Positions 25,335 through 33,664 of a stretch of 64,000 nucleotides of DNA are shown here, one piece after another. Origin of the DNA: RHKX01 sp963784885 (lineage in GTDB: Bacteria > Actinomycetota > Thermoleophilia > Solirubrobacterales > 70-9); NCBI GenBank assembly GCA_963784885.1, contig CAWATA010000004.1, positions 124,001 to 188,000 of the forward strand, given 5' to 3'. The notes under the pieces are model-generated. The model did not search any database. It saw only the letters and a list, made by a program, of their open reading frames with translations, and was not told the origin of the DNA. How positions within the stretch are numbered: position 1 is the first letter of the stretch; each line of letters begins with the position of its first letter. The translations under genes and the position numbers were made by a program.

Positions 25335-26888
25335 TCAGCCGGAGTCGCGGCCGCGACCGGATCGGACCGCCTCGGCCTGGATCGCCTTGGTCCGGTCCCG
25401 CAGCCAGTCGGCGGCGGCCTGGCGGACTTCGCTGATCGCCGCTGCCGCCTCGGCCTCGAGGTTCTTCGACCGCTCCTCGGCTTCGCGCGTCCTGCGCTCG
25501 GCTTCGCCTACCTTCGACTCGACGTCACGCTCGGCCCGCTCGGCCGCCGCGATCGCGTCGCTGAGCTCGTCTTCGCGGTCCCGCATCCGCTCCGCGACGG
25601 CGGCTTCGGCAACCGCTCTCGCCTGCTCGATTGCGACCTCGAGCTCGCGCGCCGACTCCTCGCGGAGCCGCAGCTTCTCCTCCTCGAGCTGCTGCTCGGC
25701 GACGCTCACGCGCTCCGCCGCCTCGATCGCCTGGCGTTCGATCTGGCCGAGTCGCTCGTGCGAGTCGGCGATCGCCTGCGCCCTCGCCTCCCGTTCCTCC
25801 TGCAGTTCCCGCTCGCGCTGTCCGAGGAGCTCGGCGAACCGCTCCTCCGCCGCCTTCCTCGCGACCCCCACCTCGGCCCGGACGCGTTCGTCGGCGTCGG
25901 CCTCGATGCGCGCGATCCGCTCCGCGGTCTGCTGCTCGGCGGCGGCAAGCGCGCGGCGCTCGAGCTCGTTGCGCCGCGGCTCGGAATCGCGATCGATCTC
26001 GGCCTCGGCCTCGGACCGCCCCTCGGCCCGCGCCGTCTCGATTCTTTCCCGCGATCCCTCTCCCGCCTCGTCGAGGACCTCGCGGCGGGCCTCCTCGCGA
26101 GCTTCGGCGACCCGTGCCTCCGCCTCCTCGCGGGCCAGCTTCAGCTCGCTCCGCAATCCTTCGATCTCGGCGCCGCTGGCCACCGCCTCGGGGTTGTCGG
26201 CGCTCGCCGCCTCGGCGCGGATCCGCTCGACCTCCTCGCGAACCCGCTGCTGGGCTTCGGCCTTGAGCTTCGCGACCTGGCGTCGCAGCCACTGGGTCGC
26301 CTGCTCGCGGGCCCGGGCCTCGATCTCGTCCTTCTCGGTCTCCAGCTTCGCCGCCCGCTCCTCGGCCTGGGTCGCCCGGGCCTCGGCTTCGCGAAGCCGC
26401 GAGGCGAGTTCCTCGATCTCGGCGCTGGCGTTCGCCCTCGCCTGCTCGAGGTTGCGCTCGAGAGCGAGGATCTCGTCGTGGGATCGGATTTCGGCGACCC
26501 TCGCGGCCTCGCCGGCGGCGACCTTGATCCTGTCCCCGGCGTCGGCCTCCGGCTCGGCGGGTTCCGCCTCGGCTCCCTCATCACCGGCGTCCGCTTCGGG
26601 GGTGGCTTCGAGCTCCGGTTCGGGCTCCGGCTCGCGGCGTCGACCGCTGACGGGCGAGGGCGGCGCCCATTCGGCGGTCCCGGTGTCGGGCTCGATCATC
26701 GACCGTGGCCGGAAGACCTCGTCCTCGCCGGTGTCGGGGCCCTCGGCCGGGGGGGAGGAGCTGCGATCGGTGGTTGACGGATAGAGGGCGGTCGCGGGGT
26801 CGTCGGCGCCCCCTTCATCGGTCGGGGCCGCATCGGGCTCGGCGTAACGCTTGCCCTTGCGACCGAAGATCCCTCTCCAACGAGCCAT
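25335..26888 (-). CDS. Long coiled-coil protein, function unknown
   Basis: 517 residues from ATG 26888 (MARWRGIFGRKGKRYAEP). A basic N-terminus and an acidic, Pro/Glu-rich linker of roughly 130 residues lead into about 350 residues of uninterrupted heptad-like helix rich in Ala, Glu and Arg (for example EARATQAEERAAKLETEKDE). The end is again basic (RDRTKAIQAEAVRSGRGRD). No signal peptide or membrane helix. The shape suits a cytoskeletal, division-site or scaffold protein, but nothing identifies a partner. The antisense open frame of similar length is a composition artefact. Confidence 0.65.
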   Translation of the reverse strand: MARWRGIFGRKGKRYAEPDAAPTDEGGADDPATALYPSTTDRSSSPPAEGPDTGEDEVFRPRSMIEPDTGTAEWAPPSPVSGRRREPEPEPELEATPEADAGDEGAEAEPAEPEADAGDRIKVAAGEAARVAEIRSHDEILALERNLEQARANASAEIEELASRLREAEARATQAEERAAKLETEKDEIEARAREQATQWLRRQVAKLKAEAQQRVREEVERIRAEAASADNPEAVASGAEIEGLRSELKLAREEAEARVAEAREEARREVLDEAGEGSRERIETARAEGRSEAEAEIDRDSEPRRNELERRALAAAEQQTAERIARIEADADERVRAEVGVARKAAEERFAELLGQRERELQEEREARAQAIADSHERLGQIERQAIEAAERVSVAEQQLEEEKLRLREESARELEVAIEQARAVAEAAVAERMRDREDELSDAIAAAERAERDVESKVGEAERRTREAEERSKNLEAEAAAAISEVRQAAADWLRDRTKAIQAEAVRSGRGRDSG

Positions 26889-27058
26889 CGGCCGCCGCAG
26901 GTTACGCGATCCGCCGACCTCGCCGATGGGCGAATTCACAGTGTCGTCACCGCACCGCCACTGACCGGCACACGCGCGCATTGATCGGTCGGCCCGGCGG
27001 GCGAAACATCGGTCGGGTCAAACGATCCGGTCGCTCAGGCCGGGGAAGGGAGTCCGCG

Positions 27059-27313
27059 ATGAACGCGATTTTCGCCACCGCTCACTGCCGGGTGCTCGGC
27101 GCTTCGACGTGGCTGCGCTCACGCCTTGCGGGCGAGCAGGGTCAGGGGACGGTCGAGTACGTCGGCCTGGTGCTGCTGGTCGCGGCGCTGATGGGTGGCA
27201 TGGTGGCCGCCGTCGGCGGCCTCGGAAGCCTCTCGGGCATCGGTAAGGAGCTGGCCGAGGCGATCACCAAGAAGATCATCCAGGGCGTGCAGAAGATCAC
27301 CTTCGGCAAGTGA
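27059..27313 (+). CDS. Flp/Tad-type pilin-like protein
   Basis: 84 residues starting at ATG 27059 behind GGGAAGGGAG. Residues 25-34 read GEQGQGTVEY, which fits the Flp prepilin site G/XXXXEY with cleavage after Gly28. A hydrophobic helix follows (VGLVLLVAALMGGMVAAV) and then a short amphipathic tail ending in KIIQGVQKITFGK. Flp pilins form Tad pili; no tad assembly genes are in the window, so this is an orphan locus here. A perfect hairpin follows the gene and marks it as a single transcript. Confidence 0.78.
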   Translation: MNAIFATAHCRVLGASTWLRSRLAGEQGQGTVEYVGLVLLVAALMGGMVAAVGGLGSLSGIGKELAEAITKKIIQGVQKITFGK

Positions 27314-27321
27314 GGCCGGAA

Positions 27322-27355
27322 CTACGGCCGCCCGCCGGCCGGCGGGCGGCCGTAG
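27322..27355 (+). terminator. Perfect 34-base GC-rich palindrome after the pilin gene
   Basis: Two exact 17-base arms (CTACGGCCGCCCGCCGG and its complement) lie 9 bases after the pilin stop and 18 bases before rph. No T-run follows. It is probably a GC hairpin terminator for the pilin mRNA, as is common in high-GC actinobacteria. Confidence 0.65.
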
Positions 27356-27373
27356 ATCTGGAACACTGGCGCC

Positions 27374-28102
27374 GTGGCAGCCGTGGAGAGAAGCTATGGG
27401 CGCACGCCCGCGGAGATGCGCCCGGTCACGATCGAGACGGGGTTCGTCCGCACCGCCGATGGTTCGGCGCTGATCTCGATCGGTGAGACGAGGGTCATCT
27501 GCACCGCCTCGATTCAGGAGGAGGTGCCGCGATGGATGCGTGGCCGCGGCACCGGCTGGGTCACCGCCGAGTACGCGATGCTGCCCGCCTCCACCGGGGA
27601 ACGCAAGGAGCGCGACTCCAAGCGGGGGCGCCCCGACGGGCGCTCGATCGAGATCCAGCGGCTGATCGGACGCGCGCTCCGCGTCGTCGTCGACTTCGCG
27701 GCGCTGGGCGAGCGGGCGGTCTGGGTCGACTGCGACGTCCTCCAGGCCGACGGGGGTACTCGTTGCGCCTCGATCACCGGCGCCTACGTGGCCCTCGAGC
27801 AGGCGCTCTCCGGGCTCGTCGAATCGGGCGCGATGAAGGAGCTCCCGTTCACAGACACGGTCGCCGCCCTCAGCGTCGGCGTGGTCGACGGCGAGGCCCT
27901 CTGCGACCTCGACTACTCCGAGGACTCGCGGGCGGAGGTCGACGCCAACGTCGTCATGACCGGCTCCGGGGGCCTCGTCGAGGTTCAGGCGACCGCCGAG
28001 CAGACCCCGCTCTCCCGTGCGTCCCTCGACGAGCTCCTGGCGCTGGCCGAAGCGGGCATCGCCGACCTCCGAACGCTTCAGCTGGAGGCGACGGGGGCGT
28101 GA
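27374..28102 (+). CDS. rph: Ribonuclease PH
   Basis: A 242-residue phosphorolytic 3'-exoribonuclease that trims tRNA 3' ends. Clear features are RSYGRTPAEMRPVTIETGF, GETRVICTASIQEEVPRWMRG, WVTAEYAMLPASTGERKERDSKRG, GRSIEIQRLIGRALR, WVDCDVLQADGGTRCASITG and NVVMTGSGGLVEVQATAE. The start is GTG 27374. It is the first gene of an rph-rdgB-CDF set; its TGA overlaps the rdgB GTG by four bases. Cytoplasmic. Confidence 0.95.
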   Translation: MAAVERSYGRTPAEMRPVTIETGFVRTADGSALISIGETRVICTASIQEEVPRWMRGRGTGWVTAEYAMLPASTGERKERDSKRGRPDGRSIEIQRLIGRALRVVVDFAALGERAVWVDCDVLQADGGTRCASITGAYVALEQALSGLVESGAMKELPFTDTVAALSVGVVDGEALCDLDYSEDSRAEVDANVVMTGSGGLVEVQATAEQTPLSRASLDELLALAEAGIADLRTLQLEATGA

Positions 28103-28695
28103 GCGAGCGGCCGCACCGGCGGTCGATCGTCGTTGCAACCAGGAACGAGCACAAGCTCGGCGAGCTCGGCGAGATCCTCGCCGGCGTCGACCTCGAGCCG
28201 CTCCCGAGTTCGGTCGTCCTGCCACCCGAGGACGGCGAGACATTCGCCGAGAACGCCCTCGGCAAGGCGCGCGCCGCCCACGAGCAGACCGGCCGCGCCG
28301 CGCTCGCCGACGACTCGGGGATAACGGCGGCGGCGCTCGACGGCCGTCCCGGGGTGAGGTCGGCTCGCTACGCCGGCGAGGATGCGACCGACGAGGAGAA
28401 CCTCGCTCTGCTGCTCGAGGAGGTCGCCCGCTCCGAGGACCGTTCCGTCGCCTACGTGTGCGCGATCGCGTTCGTCGACGAGGACGGGGTCGAGACGGTG
28501 CGCGAGCGGCGCTGCGAGGGCATGCTCGCCGATCATCCGCGCGGCGACGGCGGCTTCGGGTACGACCCGGCATTCCTTCCCGACGAGATCGGCGACGGCC
28601 GGACGATGGCCGAGTTGCGGCCGGAGGAGAAGCACGCGATCTCCCACCGCGGGAGGGCCGCTCGCGCGATCGCCACGGCGGTGGGTGCCGGATGA
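28099..28695 (+). CDS. rdgB: XTP/dITP diphosphatase (RdgB/HAM1 family)
   Basis: A 198-residue house-cleaning enzyme that hydrolyses ITP, XTP and dITP. It has the family entry motif VVATRNEHKLGELGEIL (SxNxxK-like), then ETFAENALGKARAAHEQTG, ALADDSGITAAALDGRPGV and GFGYDPAFLPDE, followed by EKHAISHRGRA with the conserved SHR. It starts with GTG overlapping the rph stop (GTGA), so the two are translationally coupled. The next gene overlaps it again by ATGA. Confidence 0.94.
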   Translation: MSERPHRRSIVVATRNEHKLGELGEILAGVDLEPLPSSVVLPPEDGETFAENALGKARAAHEQTGRAALADDSGITAAALDGRPGVRSARYAGEDATDEENLALLLEEVARSEDRSVAYVCAIAFVDEDGVETVRERRCEGMLADHPRGDGGFGYDPAFLPDEIGDGRTMAELRPEEKHAISHRGRAARAIATAVGAG

Positions 28696-29600
28696 CCTCG
28701 ACCAAGGCGGGGGCGGCGTGGCTCTCGGTCGTGTCGAACTGCGTCCTGATCCTGCTCAAGGTGGTCGCCGGGATCCTCACCGGCTCGATCGCGATCCTGA
28801 CCGAGGCGGTCCACTCCGCGATCGACCTGATCGCGTCGCTGATCGCTCTCGTATCGGTGCGCAAGGCCGACGAGCCTGCCGACGAGGATCACCCCTACGG
28901 TCACGAAAAGGCCGAGAACGTGGCCGCAGGAGCCGAGGCGATGCTGATCCTGCTCGGCGCGGCGATCATCGTCGTCGAGGCGATTCGCAGGCTGATCAAC
29001 GGGTCCGAGGTCGAGTCGGTCGGGATCGGCATCGCGATCATCGCGGTCTCGATCGCCGCCAACCTCGTCGTCTCCGCCTACCTCTACCGCCGGGCGCGGG
29101 CGCTCGAGTCACCGGCGCTGGAGGGGGACGCCGCCCATCTGCGCGCCGACGCGATCACCTCGGTCGCGGTGCTGGTCGGCCTGATCCTCGTCGAGGTCAC
29201 CGGCGAGGCGTCGTTCGACTCGATCGCGGCGCTGGTGGTGGCGGGTGCGATCGTCGGCACCGGCATCCGGCTCGCGATGCGCTCGGGCCGGGTGCTGATG
29301 GACGAGGTCCTGCCGGAGAGCGAGATGGATCGAATCGAGGCGGTGATCGCCGAGCGCCGGCCCCCGCAGATGGCCGGCTACCACAAGCTCCGCGGCCGCC
29401 GGGCGGGATCCCGGCGCCACATCGACCTCCACGTTCAGTTCCGGTCGGGGACGAGCCTCGAGGAGGCCCACCAGGAGGCGCACAAGCTCCGCGACGCGAT
29501 CGAGAGCGAGTTCAGCAACGCCGACGTTCTGATTCACGTCGAGCCCGAGCAGTCCTACCACCCGCCCGGCGAGGGGCAGGGACCATTTCGCCAGGGCTAG
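28692..29600 (+). CDS. Cation diffusion facilitator (CDF) family transporter
   Basis: A 302-residue inner-membrane exporter of divalent metal ions driven by protons. Six helices precede a cytoplasmic C-terminal domain. Metal-site residues are visible as HSAIDLIASL in helix 2 and HLRADAITS in helix 5, with DHPYGHEKAENVAA in the linking loop, typical of zinc or iron/manganese CDFs. The C-terminal part (RRAGSRRHIDLHVQF, EAHKLRDAIESEF) matches the ferredoxin-like dimer domain. ATGA overlap with rdgB. Its stop is 3 bases from the convergent small membrane protein gene. Confidence 0.9.
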   Translation: MTSTKAGAAWLSVVSNCVLILLKVVAGILTGSIAILTEAVHSAIDLIASLIALVSVRKADEPADEDHPYGHEKAENVAAGAEAMLILLGAAIIVVEAIRRLINGSEVESVGIGIAIIAVSIAANLVVSAYLYRRARALESPALEGDAAHLRADAITSVAVLVGLILVEVTGEASFDSIAALVVAGAIVGTGIRLAMRSGRVLMDEVLPESEMDRIEAVIAERRPPQMAGYHKLRGRRAGSRRHIDLHVQFRSGTSLEEAHQEAHKLRDAIESEFSNADVLIHVEPEQSYHPPGEGQGPFRQG

Positions 29601-29603
29601 GGA

Positions 29604-29744
29604 TCAGGTCAGGTTGACGCCCGCGGCGAGTCCGACCGCGACGAGCGTGATCGCATAACCGGTGTAACCGTTGATCGCAACCAGCAGGGCGGCGATGAGA
29701 CAGATCGCGACGATCGTGATCCATGATCCTCTGGCCAGATCCAC
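29604..29744 (-). CDS. Very small two-helix membrane protein
   Basis: From GTG 29744 the minus strand reads 46 residues, almost all hydrophobic: WITIVAICLIAALLVAI, a short NGYTGY turn, then AITLVAVGLAAGVNLT. This is a helical hairpin of the kind often missed by annotation. The open frame upstream is long but only this end shows natural composition. No strong ribosome site. Function unknown; a chance hydrophobic stretch cannot be excluded. Confidence 0.45.
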   Translation of the reverse strand: MDLARGSWITIVAICLIAALLVAINGYTGYAITLVAVGLAAGVNLT

Positions 29745-29774
29745 GATCGCTATGTTCTCGCAGGTGAAGGATGG

Positions 29775-30134
29775 ATGCGGGGCAGGTGGGCCGTGACGGC
29801 GGCCGAGGACCGGGCGGGCGAGGTCGTCGCCGAGCTGATCGAGGAGTCGGCCGGACTCCGCTCCTGCGCGGTGACCGCCGCCGGCGGTCAGGTGCTCGCG
29901 GCGACCGATGCCCGGGACTGGGCGGCGCAGACCGATCGCCTCTGGCTCGCGGCGGCGGATCCCGACCGAGCCGAGCCCACCTACGTCCACGTCGCGATCG
30001 ACGCCGGGGAGCTGTTCGCGGTCCGTGACGAGCGGTTCGCCGTCGTCGGGATCGCCGACCGGTTCGCGCTCGCGTCGCTGATCCTCTGTGATCTCCGCGA
30101 CGGCCTCCGCCGGCTGGACCCGGCCGCCGCATGA
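29775..30134 (+). CDS. Small soluble orphan protein, possibly roadblock/LC7-like
   Basis: 119 residues from ATG 29775 (AAGGA upstream); a GTG at 29790 is an alternative. GLRSCAVTAAGGQVLAATDA resembles the central strands of roadblock/LC7 domains that sense or regulate small GTPases. VHVAIDAGELFAVRDERFAVVGIADRFALASLILCDLRDGL would then be the later strands and helix. No catalytic residues are seen. Its stop overlaps the next gene start (ATGA), so the two are co-translated. The domain assignment is tentative. Confidence 0.5.
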   Translation: MRGRWAVTAAEDRAGEVVAELIEESAGLRSCAVTAAGGQVLAATDARDWAAQTDRLWLAAADPDRAEPTYVHVAIDAGELFAVRDERFAVVGIADRFALASLILCDLRDGLRRLDPAAA

Positions 30135-30349
30135 TCGAGAAGCCGCATCGGTTCCTGATCGACCGGGTGAGCTCCTACGGCGAGGAGGGGAAGGCGTATC
30201 TCCGCCGCCGGAAGATGCGCAGCAAGCCGTTCGCGCGAGTTCGCTACCGCGGCGGTGAGGAGGTTGCGCTCGATCCATCGGGCGCCCGTGGCGAGGCCCT
30301 GTTCGCCGCGGCCCACGAGCTGATCGAGCCCGCCGACGGCGACCGCTGA
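30131..30349 (+). CDS. Small basic orphan protein
   Basis: 72 residues: KPHRFLIDRVSSYGEEGKAYL, then a basic run (RRRKMRSKPFARVRYRGG) and an acidic-ended helix. The ATG overlaps the stop of the preceding gene by ATGA, which supports it being real. No domain recognised. The basic central patch could contact nucleic acid or a protein partner, but that is only inference. Confidence 0.5.
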   Translation: MIEKPHRFLIDRVSSYGEEGKAYLRRRKMRSKPFARVRYRGGEEVALDPSGARGEALFAAAHELIEPADGDR

Positions 30350-30417
30350 ACCTCCCGTTCCGCCGCCGCCGCTCCCGGAGGGGGCACGGCGGCTCGCCGC
30401 GGGGTTGAAGCAGGTGG

Positions 30418-30639
30418 ATGCCTGCGATCGACGAGGACGGGTTGTCGCCCGGTGAGCTTCGCGCCCTGCGCGATGTGCTCGCGCGCGACCCGGCGCTGGC
30501 CGACGAGCTCGACCTGATCCTGCCGGCCCTCTCTCCCGAGGCACGGGCCGTCTTCGGGCGGGAGCTCGCGGCGGCCGCCCTCAGCTCACGCCCGGCGATG
30601 GCGGTGCTCGCGGCGTTCGTCGCGACGGCGCGGCGCTGA
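30418..30639 (+). CDS. Small helical orphan protein
   Basis: 73 residues from ATG 30418, preceded by AGCAGGTGG. The sequence is helical and mildly acidic (DEDGLSPGELRALRDVLARD, PALADELDLILPAL, EARAVFGRELAAAAL). No cysteines, membrane helix or known motif. It lies between the ATGA-coupled pair upstream and the secreted Ig-like gene. It could be a spurious frame, since high-GC DNA gives many; the ribosome site and lack of a better frame are the support. Confidence 0.4.
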   Translation: MPAIDEDGLSPGELRALRDVLARDPALADELDLILPALSPEARAVFGRELAAAALSSRPAMAVLAAFVATARR

Positions 30640-30726
30640 GCGGGGGCGGGTCCGCAGCGGTCGGGCTTGGTGGAGGCGGGCGCCCGGCCGGGGCGCCGAC
30701 CCCCGAACCGAGGAGGACCAGCGCCG

Positions 30727-32613
30727 ATGTTCAAGATGCCGACGAGCCGACGGGGGCGGGGGCTGATCGCCCTCGCCGGCGCATTCCTGCTGACGCTGAT
30801 CGTCGCCTCGCTGAGCCCGCATGCCGCCGCCGCATCCCGCTATGAGGTCGTTCAATGCGACCGGGCGAACCGCGACTTCACCGACGCGAGCTTCGACCGG
30901 GTCAACGGGGGCGACTACGGCTTTCTCTACCGCTGCGATGAGGACGAGGATCTCAACGCGCTGCAGATCCGCTCGATCACCGGCTCCCCGAAGGGCCGCT
31001 ACGGGCGGATCACCTGGCCGGCGCCCGCCGGCGCGCGAATCGTCGGGGTCGACGTCGAAGCACGTCTGCGCAACGACGCCGGTCACGAGGCGAGCCTGTC
31101 CTTCCTCGGCGACGGCGGCTCCGAGGCGGGACGGATCGCGACGGGCCGCGAGGGGGCGACGGGCTTCGTGGAGGTCCGCCGTGAGCTCGGCGACGGCGGT
31201 CGCGCCGGCTTCGCGGCGACGCTCGGGTGCGAGGCCCGCGCCGGCTGTCCGGTCAGCGAGCGGGCGAAGGCGTGGATCAGGTCGGTCCACCTCAGCATCT
31301 TCGACCGCCGCCCGCCGAAGATCGTCCCCGGCGGCTCGCTGAGCGCGCCGGGCTGGCACCGCGGTGAGCGCGTCGTCGGCGCCGTCGCCTCCGACCAGGG
31401 GTCGGGAGTCCGCCGGATCGAGCTGACCGTCAACGGCCGGCCGGTTCCCCCGACCCGGACCGTGCCGTGCGAGGTCATACCCGGCAGCGCCAAGGTCCGG
31501 CGGATGCGTCCGTGCCCTCCCGCCTACGCCGCCCAGGCCGCCGCCGACACCCGCACCGCGCCGTTCGTCGACGGCAGCAATCAGCTCCGGGCCTGCGCCT
31601 ACGACTACGGATCCGGTGCCGAGCCGGGATGCGCTTCGCGCACGGTCTTCGTCGACAACTCCCCGCCGGAGCTCGCATTCGCCGACCGTCAGAGGCCCGC
31701 GGATCCTGAGTTGATCCGAGCGGCGGTCGCCGACATGCACTCCGGCCTCGCAGCTTGGTCGATCTCGTACCGGCCGTTGTCCGGCGGCGCCTGGCGCGAC
31801 CTCCCGACCCGCCGGGTCGGCGACGAGCTGCAGGCGCGGGTCGACTCCAGTGCCGAGCGGCCCGGTGCCTACGTCTTTCGCGCCGCGGCATCCGACCGCG
31901 CCGGCAACCAGGCGCTGACGACGTCCCGTTCGGACGGCGGCGACATGGTGCTCGACTTTCCGCTCCGTGAGCGCAGCCGGATCCGCGCGGCGGTCGCCGG
32001 GAGGACCCGGGCTGAGGTCGCCTACGGGTCGCGTCCGCGATTCGAAGCAGTTCTCCGCGACACCGCCGGCGAACCGGTCGACGGCGCCGAGATCGAGGTC
32101 ATCGAGCGGTTTGCGGCGGGGTCCTCGCTCGAGCCCGTCGGCCGGACGCTGAATACGGACGGACGGGGGCGCGTGCGGGCACGGCTGACCCGGGGACCGT
32201 CCCGAAGCGTCGTCGTCCGCTGGGCGGGATCGCGCCGCTATCTCGGCGCGGAGTCGGAGCCGCTCCGGGTCGACGTTCGCGGCGAGGCCCGGGTCGGCGC
32301 GATCCCGAGAACCGTCCGGGCGGGCCGCCGCGTCGTCTTCCGGGGGAGGATCGGCGTCCTCGGGGCAGAGCTTCCGAAGGGCAAGCTCGTCGAGCTCCAG
32401 GTCCGCGGATCCGGGATTCGGCGGTTCCGCACGGTCGGGCACGCGTTCAGGACCGACAGCCGCGGCCACTGGCGGATGCGATACCGCTTCGACCGCTTCT
32501 ACGCGAAGCCGGCGCGTTTCCGCTTCCGCCTCCGGGTTCCGCGGGAGCGCCGTTGGCCGTACCTCGCGCCGGTGCTGTCGAGGCCGCGCGGTCTCACCGT
32601 CCGTCCGCGCTGA
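30727..32613 (+). CDS. Secreted Ig-like/adhesin-type protein
   Basis: 628 residues from ATG 30727 behind GAGGAGG. A signal peptide ends near ASLSPHAAAA. The first 170 residues form a cysteine-containing beta domain (YEVVQCDRANRDF, FLYRCDEDED, TLGCEARAGCP). Then come Ig-like segments such as GWHRGERVVGAVASDQGSGVRRIELTV and DNSPPELAFADRQ, which look like bacterial Ig/FN3 strands. The last 200 residues contain two more beta modules (EAVLRDTAGEPVDGAEIEV; VVFRGRIGVLGAELPKGKLV). No catalytic motif. Likely secreted or surface-associated; a family common in Solirubrobacterales by inference. Confidence 0.72.
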   Translation: MFKMPTSRRGRGLIALAGAFLLTLIVASLSPHAAAASRYEVVQCDRANRDFTDASFDRVNGGDYGFLYRCDEDEDLNALQIRSITGSPKGRYGRITWPAPAGARIVGVDVEARLRNDAGHEASLSFLGDGGSEAGRIATGREGATGFVEVRRELGDGGRAGFAATLGCEARAGCPVSERAKAWIRSVHLSIFDRRPPKIVPGGSLSAPGWHRGERVVGAVASDQGSGVRRIELTVNGRPVPPTRTVPCEVIPGSAKVRRMRPCPPAYAAQAAADTRTAPFVDGSNQLRACAYDYGSGAEPGCASRTVFVDNSPPELAFADRQRPADPELIRAAVADMHSGLAAWSISYRPLSGGAWRDLPTRRVGDELQARVDSSAERPGAYVFRAAASDRAGNQALTTSRSDGGDMVLDFPLRERSRIRAAVAGRTRAEVAYGSRPRFEAVLRDTAGEPVDGAEIEVIERFAAGSSLEPVGRTLNTDGRGRVRARLTRGPSRSVVVRWAGSRRYLGAESEPLRVDVRGEARVGAIPRTVRAGRRVVFRGRIGVLGAELPKGKLVELQVRGSGIRRFRTVGHAFRTDSRGHWRMRYRFDRFYAKPARFRFRLRVPRERRWPYLAPVLSRPRGLTVRPR

Positions 32614-32617
32614 GCGG

Positions 32618-33088
32618 TCAGGACCCGTAGCGCTCGAGATCCTCGCGCAGGCGCTCGGCGTCGGCAGCCGACGGGTCGGGGGCGGCGGGCGTCGCGGCCA
32701 CCGCCTCGTCCCGGCGCTGGTCGCGGCGCCAGCGTCGCGCCGCCAGCCCGACGAGCGCCGCGCCGGCCAGCACCCCGGCGGCGGGCAGCACCCAGCCGCC
32801 GATCAGGTCGAATCCCTCGTCGCTCGGGACCGCGAGAACCTCCGGGCCGTACTCGTCGACGAGTGCCGCCTTGATCTGGTCCTTGCTCTTCCCCTGCGCG
32901 ATCAGATCGTTGATGAATACGCGCTCGCGCTCGGCCTGCGGCGAGTTCGAGAGCTGGAGGGTCGTGCCGCAGATCGTGCACATGACCTCGTCCTCGATGT
33001 CGGGCAGGGAGGCGCTCGCGGCGATCCCCGCGGCCGGCGGCAGCGCGACGGTCAGCAGGGCCGCCAGCAGAGCGGCGAGCCGCCTCAT
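32618..33088 (-). CDS. ccmH: Cytochrome c maturation protein CcmH
   Basis: 156 residues: signal peptide, then a CcmH domain with the redox pair Cys37-Thr-Ile-Cys40 (EDEVMCTICGTTLQLSNSPQA), the helix RVFINDLIAQGKSKDQIKAALVDEYGPEVLAVP, and a C-terminal membrane helix. CcmH keeps apocytochrome cysteines reduced for heme ligation. Its start overlaps the stop of the ccmG gene (33085-33088). It is the second gene of the minus-strand arm of the ccm cluster. Confidence 0.9.
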   Translation of the reverse strand: MRRLAALLAALLTVALPPAAGIAASASLPDIEDEVMCTICGTTLQLSNSPQAERERVFINDLIAQGKSKDQIKAALVDEYGPEVLAVPSDEGFDLIGGWVLPAAGVLAGAALVGLAARRWRRDQRRDEAVAATPAAPDPSAADAERLREDLERYGS

Positions 33089-33609
33089 TGCCCTGCGGTC
33101 GAGCCGGTGATCAGCGGCTCGACCTGCTCGCCGAGGAACTGCTCGTCGATCGGCCCGCGCCGAATCAGCGCGAAGTTGCCGTCGGGGTCGACGAGGAACG
33201 ACTCCGGGAAGCCGAGGACGCCGTACTCATCGCCGCGCTCGCCGGTGTCCTTGACCATGTCCCAGGTCAGTCCGTACTCGTCGATGAAGGCGTTGGCGTC
33301 GACGCTGTTGTCCTCGGAGTTGACCCCGAGGACGACCAGGTCGTCGCGGTGCTTGTGCGCGAACTCCTCGATCGCCGGGGACTCCTCCTCGCACGGCTTG
33401 CACCAGGAGGCCCAGAAGTTGACCAGCACCCACTCGCCCCGGTAGTCGGAGAGGCTGATCGTCCCGTCGCCGTCGAGCCGTTCGATCGGCGTTTCCGGGG
33501 CAGGCTCGCCGACGGCGATGTCGGCGCCGTTCTTCGCGACCAATCCGAAGGCGAGCAACGCGATGAAGGCGATGGCTGCGAGCACGGCGATGAAACCACG
33601 GTTCGACAC
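33085..33609 (-). CDS. ccmG: Thioredoxin-like thiol-disulfide oxidoreductase (CcmG/ResA/TlpA type)
   Basis: 174 residues: an N-terminal membrane anchor, then a thioredoxin fold with the active site Cys70-Lys-Pro-Cys73 in NFWASWCKPCEEE. Also seen are VVLGVNSEDN, GLTWDMVKDTGERGDEYGV and GFPESFLVDPDG, with the cis-Pro in FPES. It would feed electrons to CcmH and apocytochrome c outside the membrane. GTG start; the ccmH gene overlaps its end by ATGA. ResA would be an equivalent name. Confidence 0.88.
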   Translation of the reverse strand: MSNRGFIAVLAAIAFIALLAFGLVAKNGADIAVGEPAPETPIERLDGDGTISLSDYRGEWVLVNFWASWCKPCEEESPAIEEFAHKHRDDLVVLGVNSEDNSVDANAFIDEYGLTWDMVKDTGERGDEYGVLGFPESFLVDPDGNFALIRRGPIDEQFLGEQVEPLITGSTAGQ

Positions 33610-33647
33610 GGCGGCGTAGGTTAGAGGTGCGTGGCGGTCGCCCTGCC

Positions 33648-33653
33648 TAGAAT
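33648..33653 (+). promoter_or_regulatory. Probable -10 box (TAGAAT) for tRNA-Gly
   Basis: TAGAAT lies 12 bases before the mature tRNA 5' end, matching the consensus TANNNT spacing expected for a tRNA transcript. No convincing -35 (best TTAGAG at 33621) is visible. Confidence 0.45.
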
Positions 33654-33664
33654 GAGCGCCCCCC

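Noticed and set aside
25228..26784. 518-codon serine/arginine-rich plus-strand frame opposite the coiled coil
   Set aside because: Mirror image of Glu/Ala/Arg codons; low complexity and no ribosome site.
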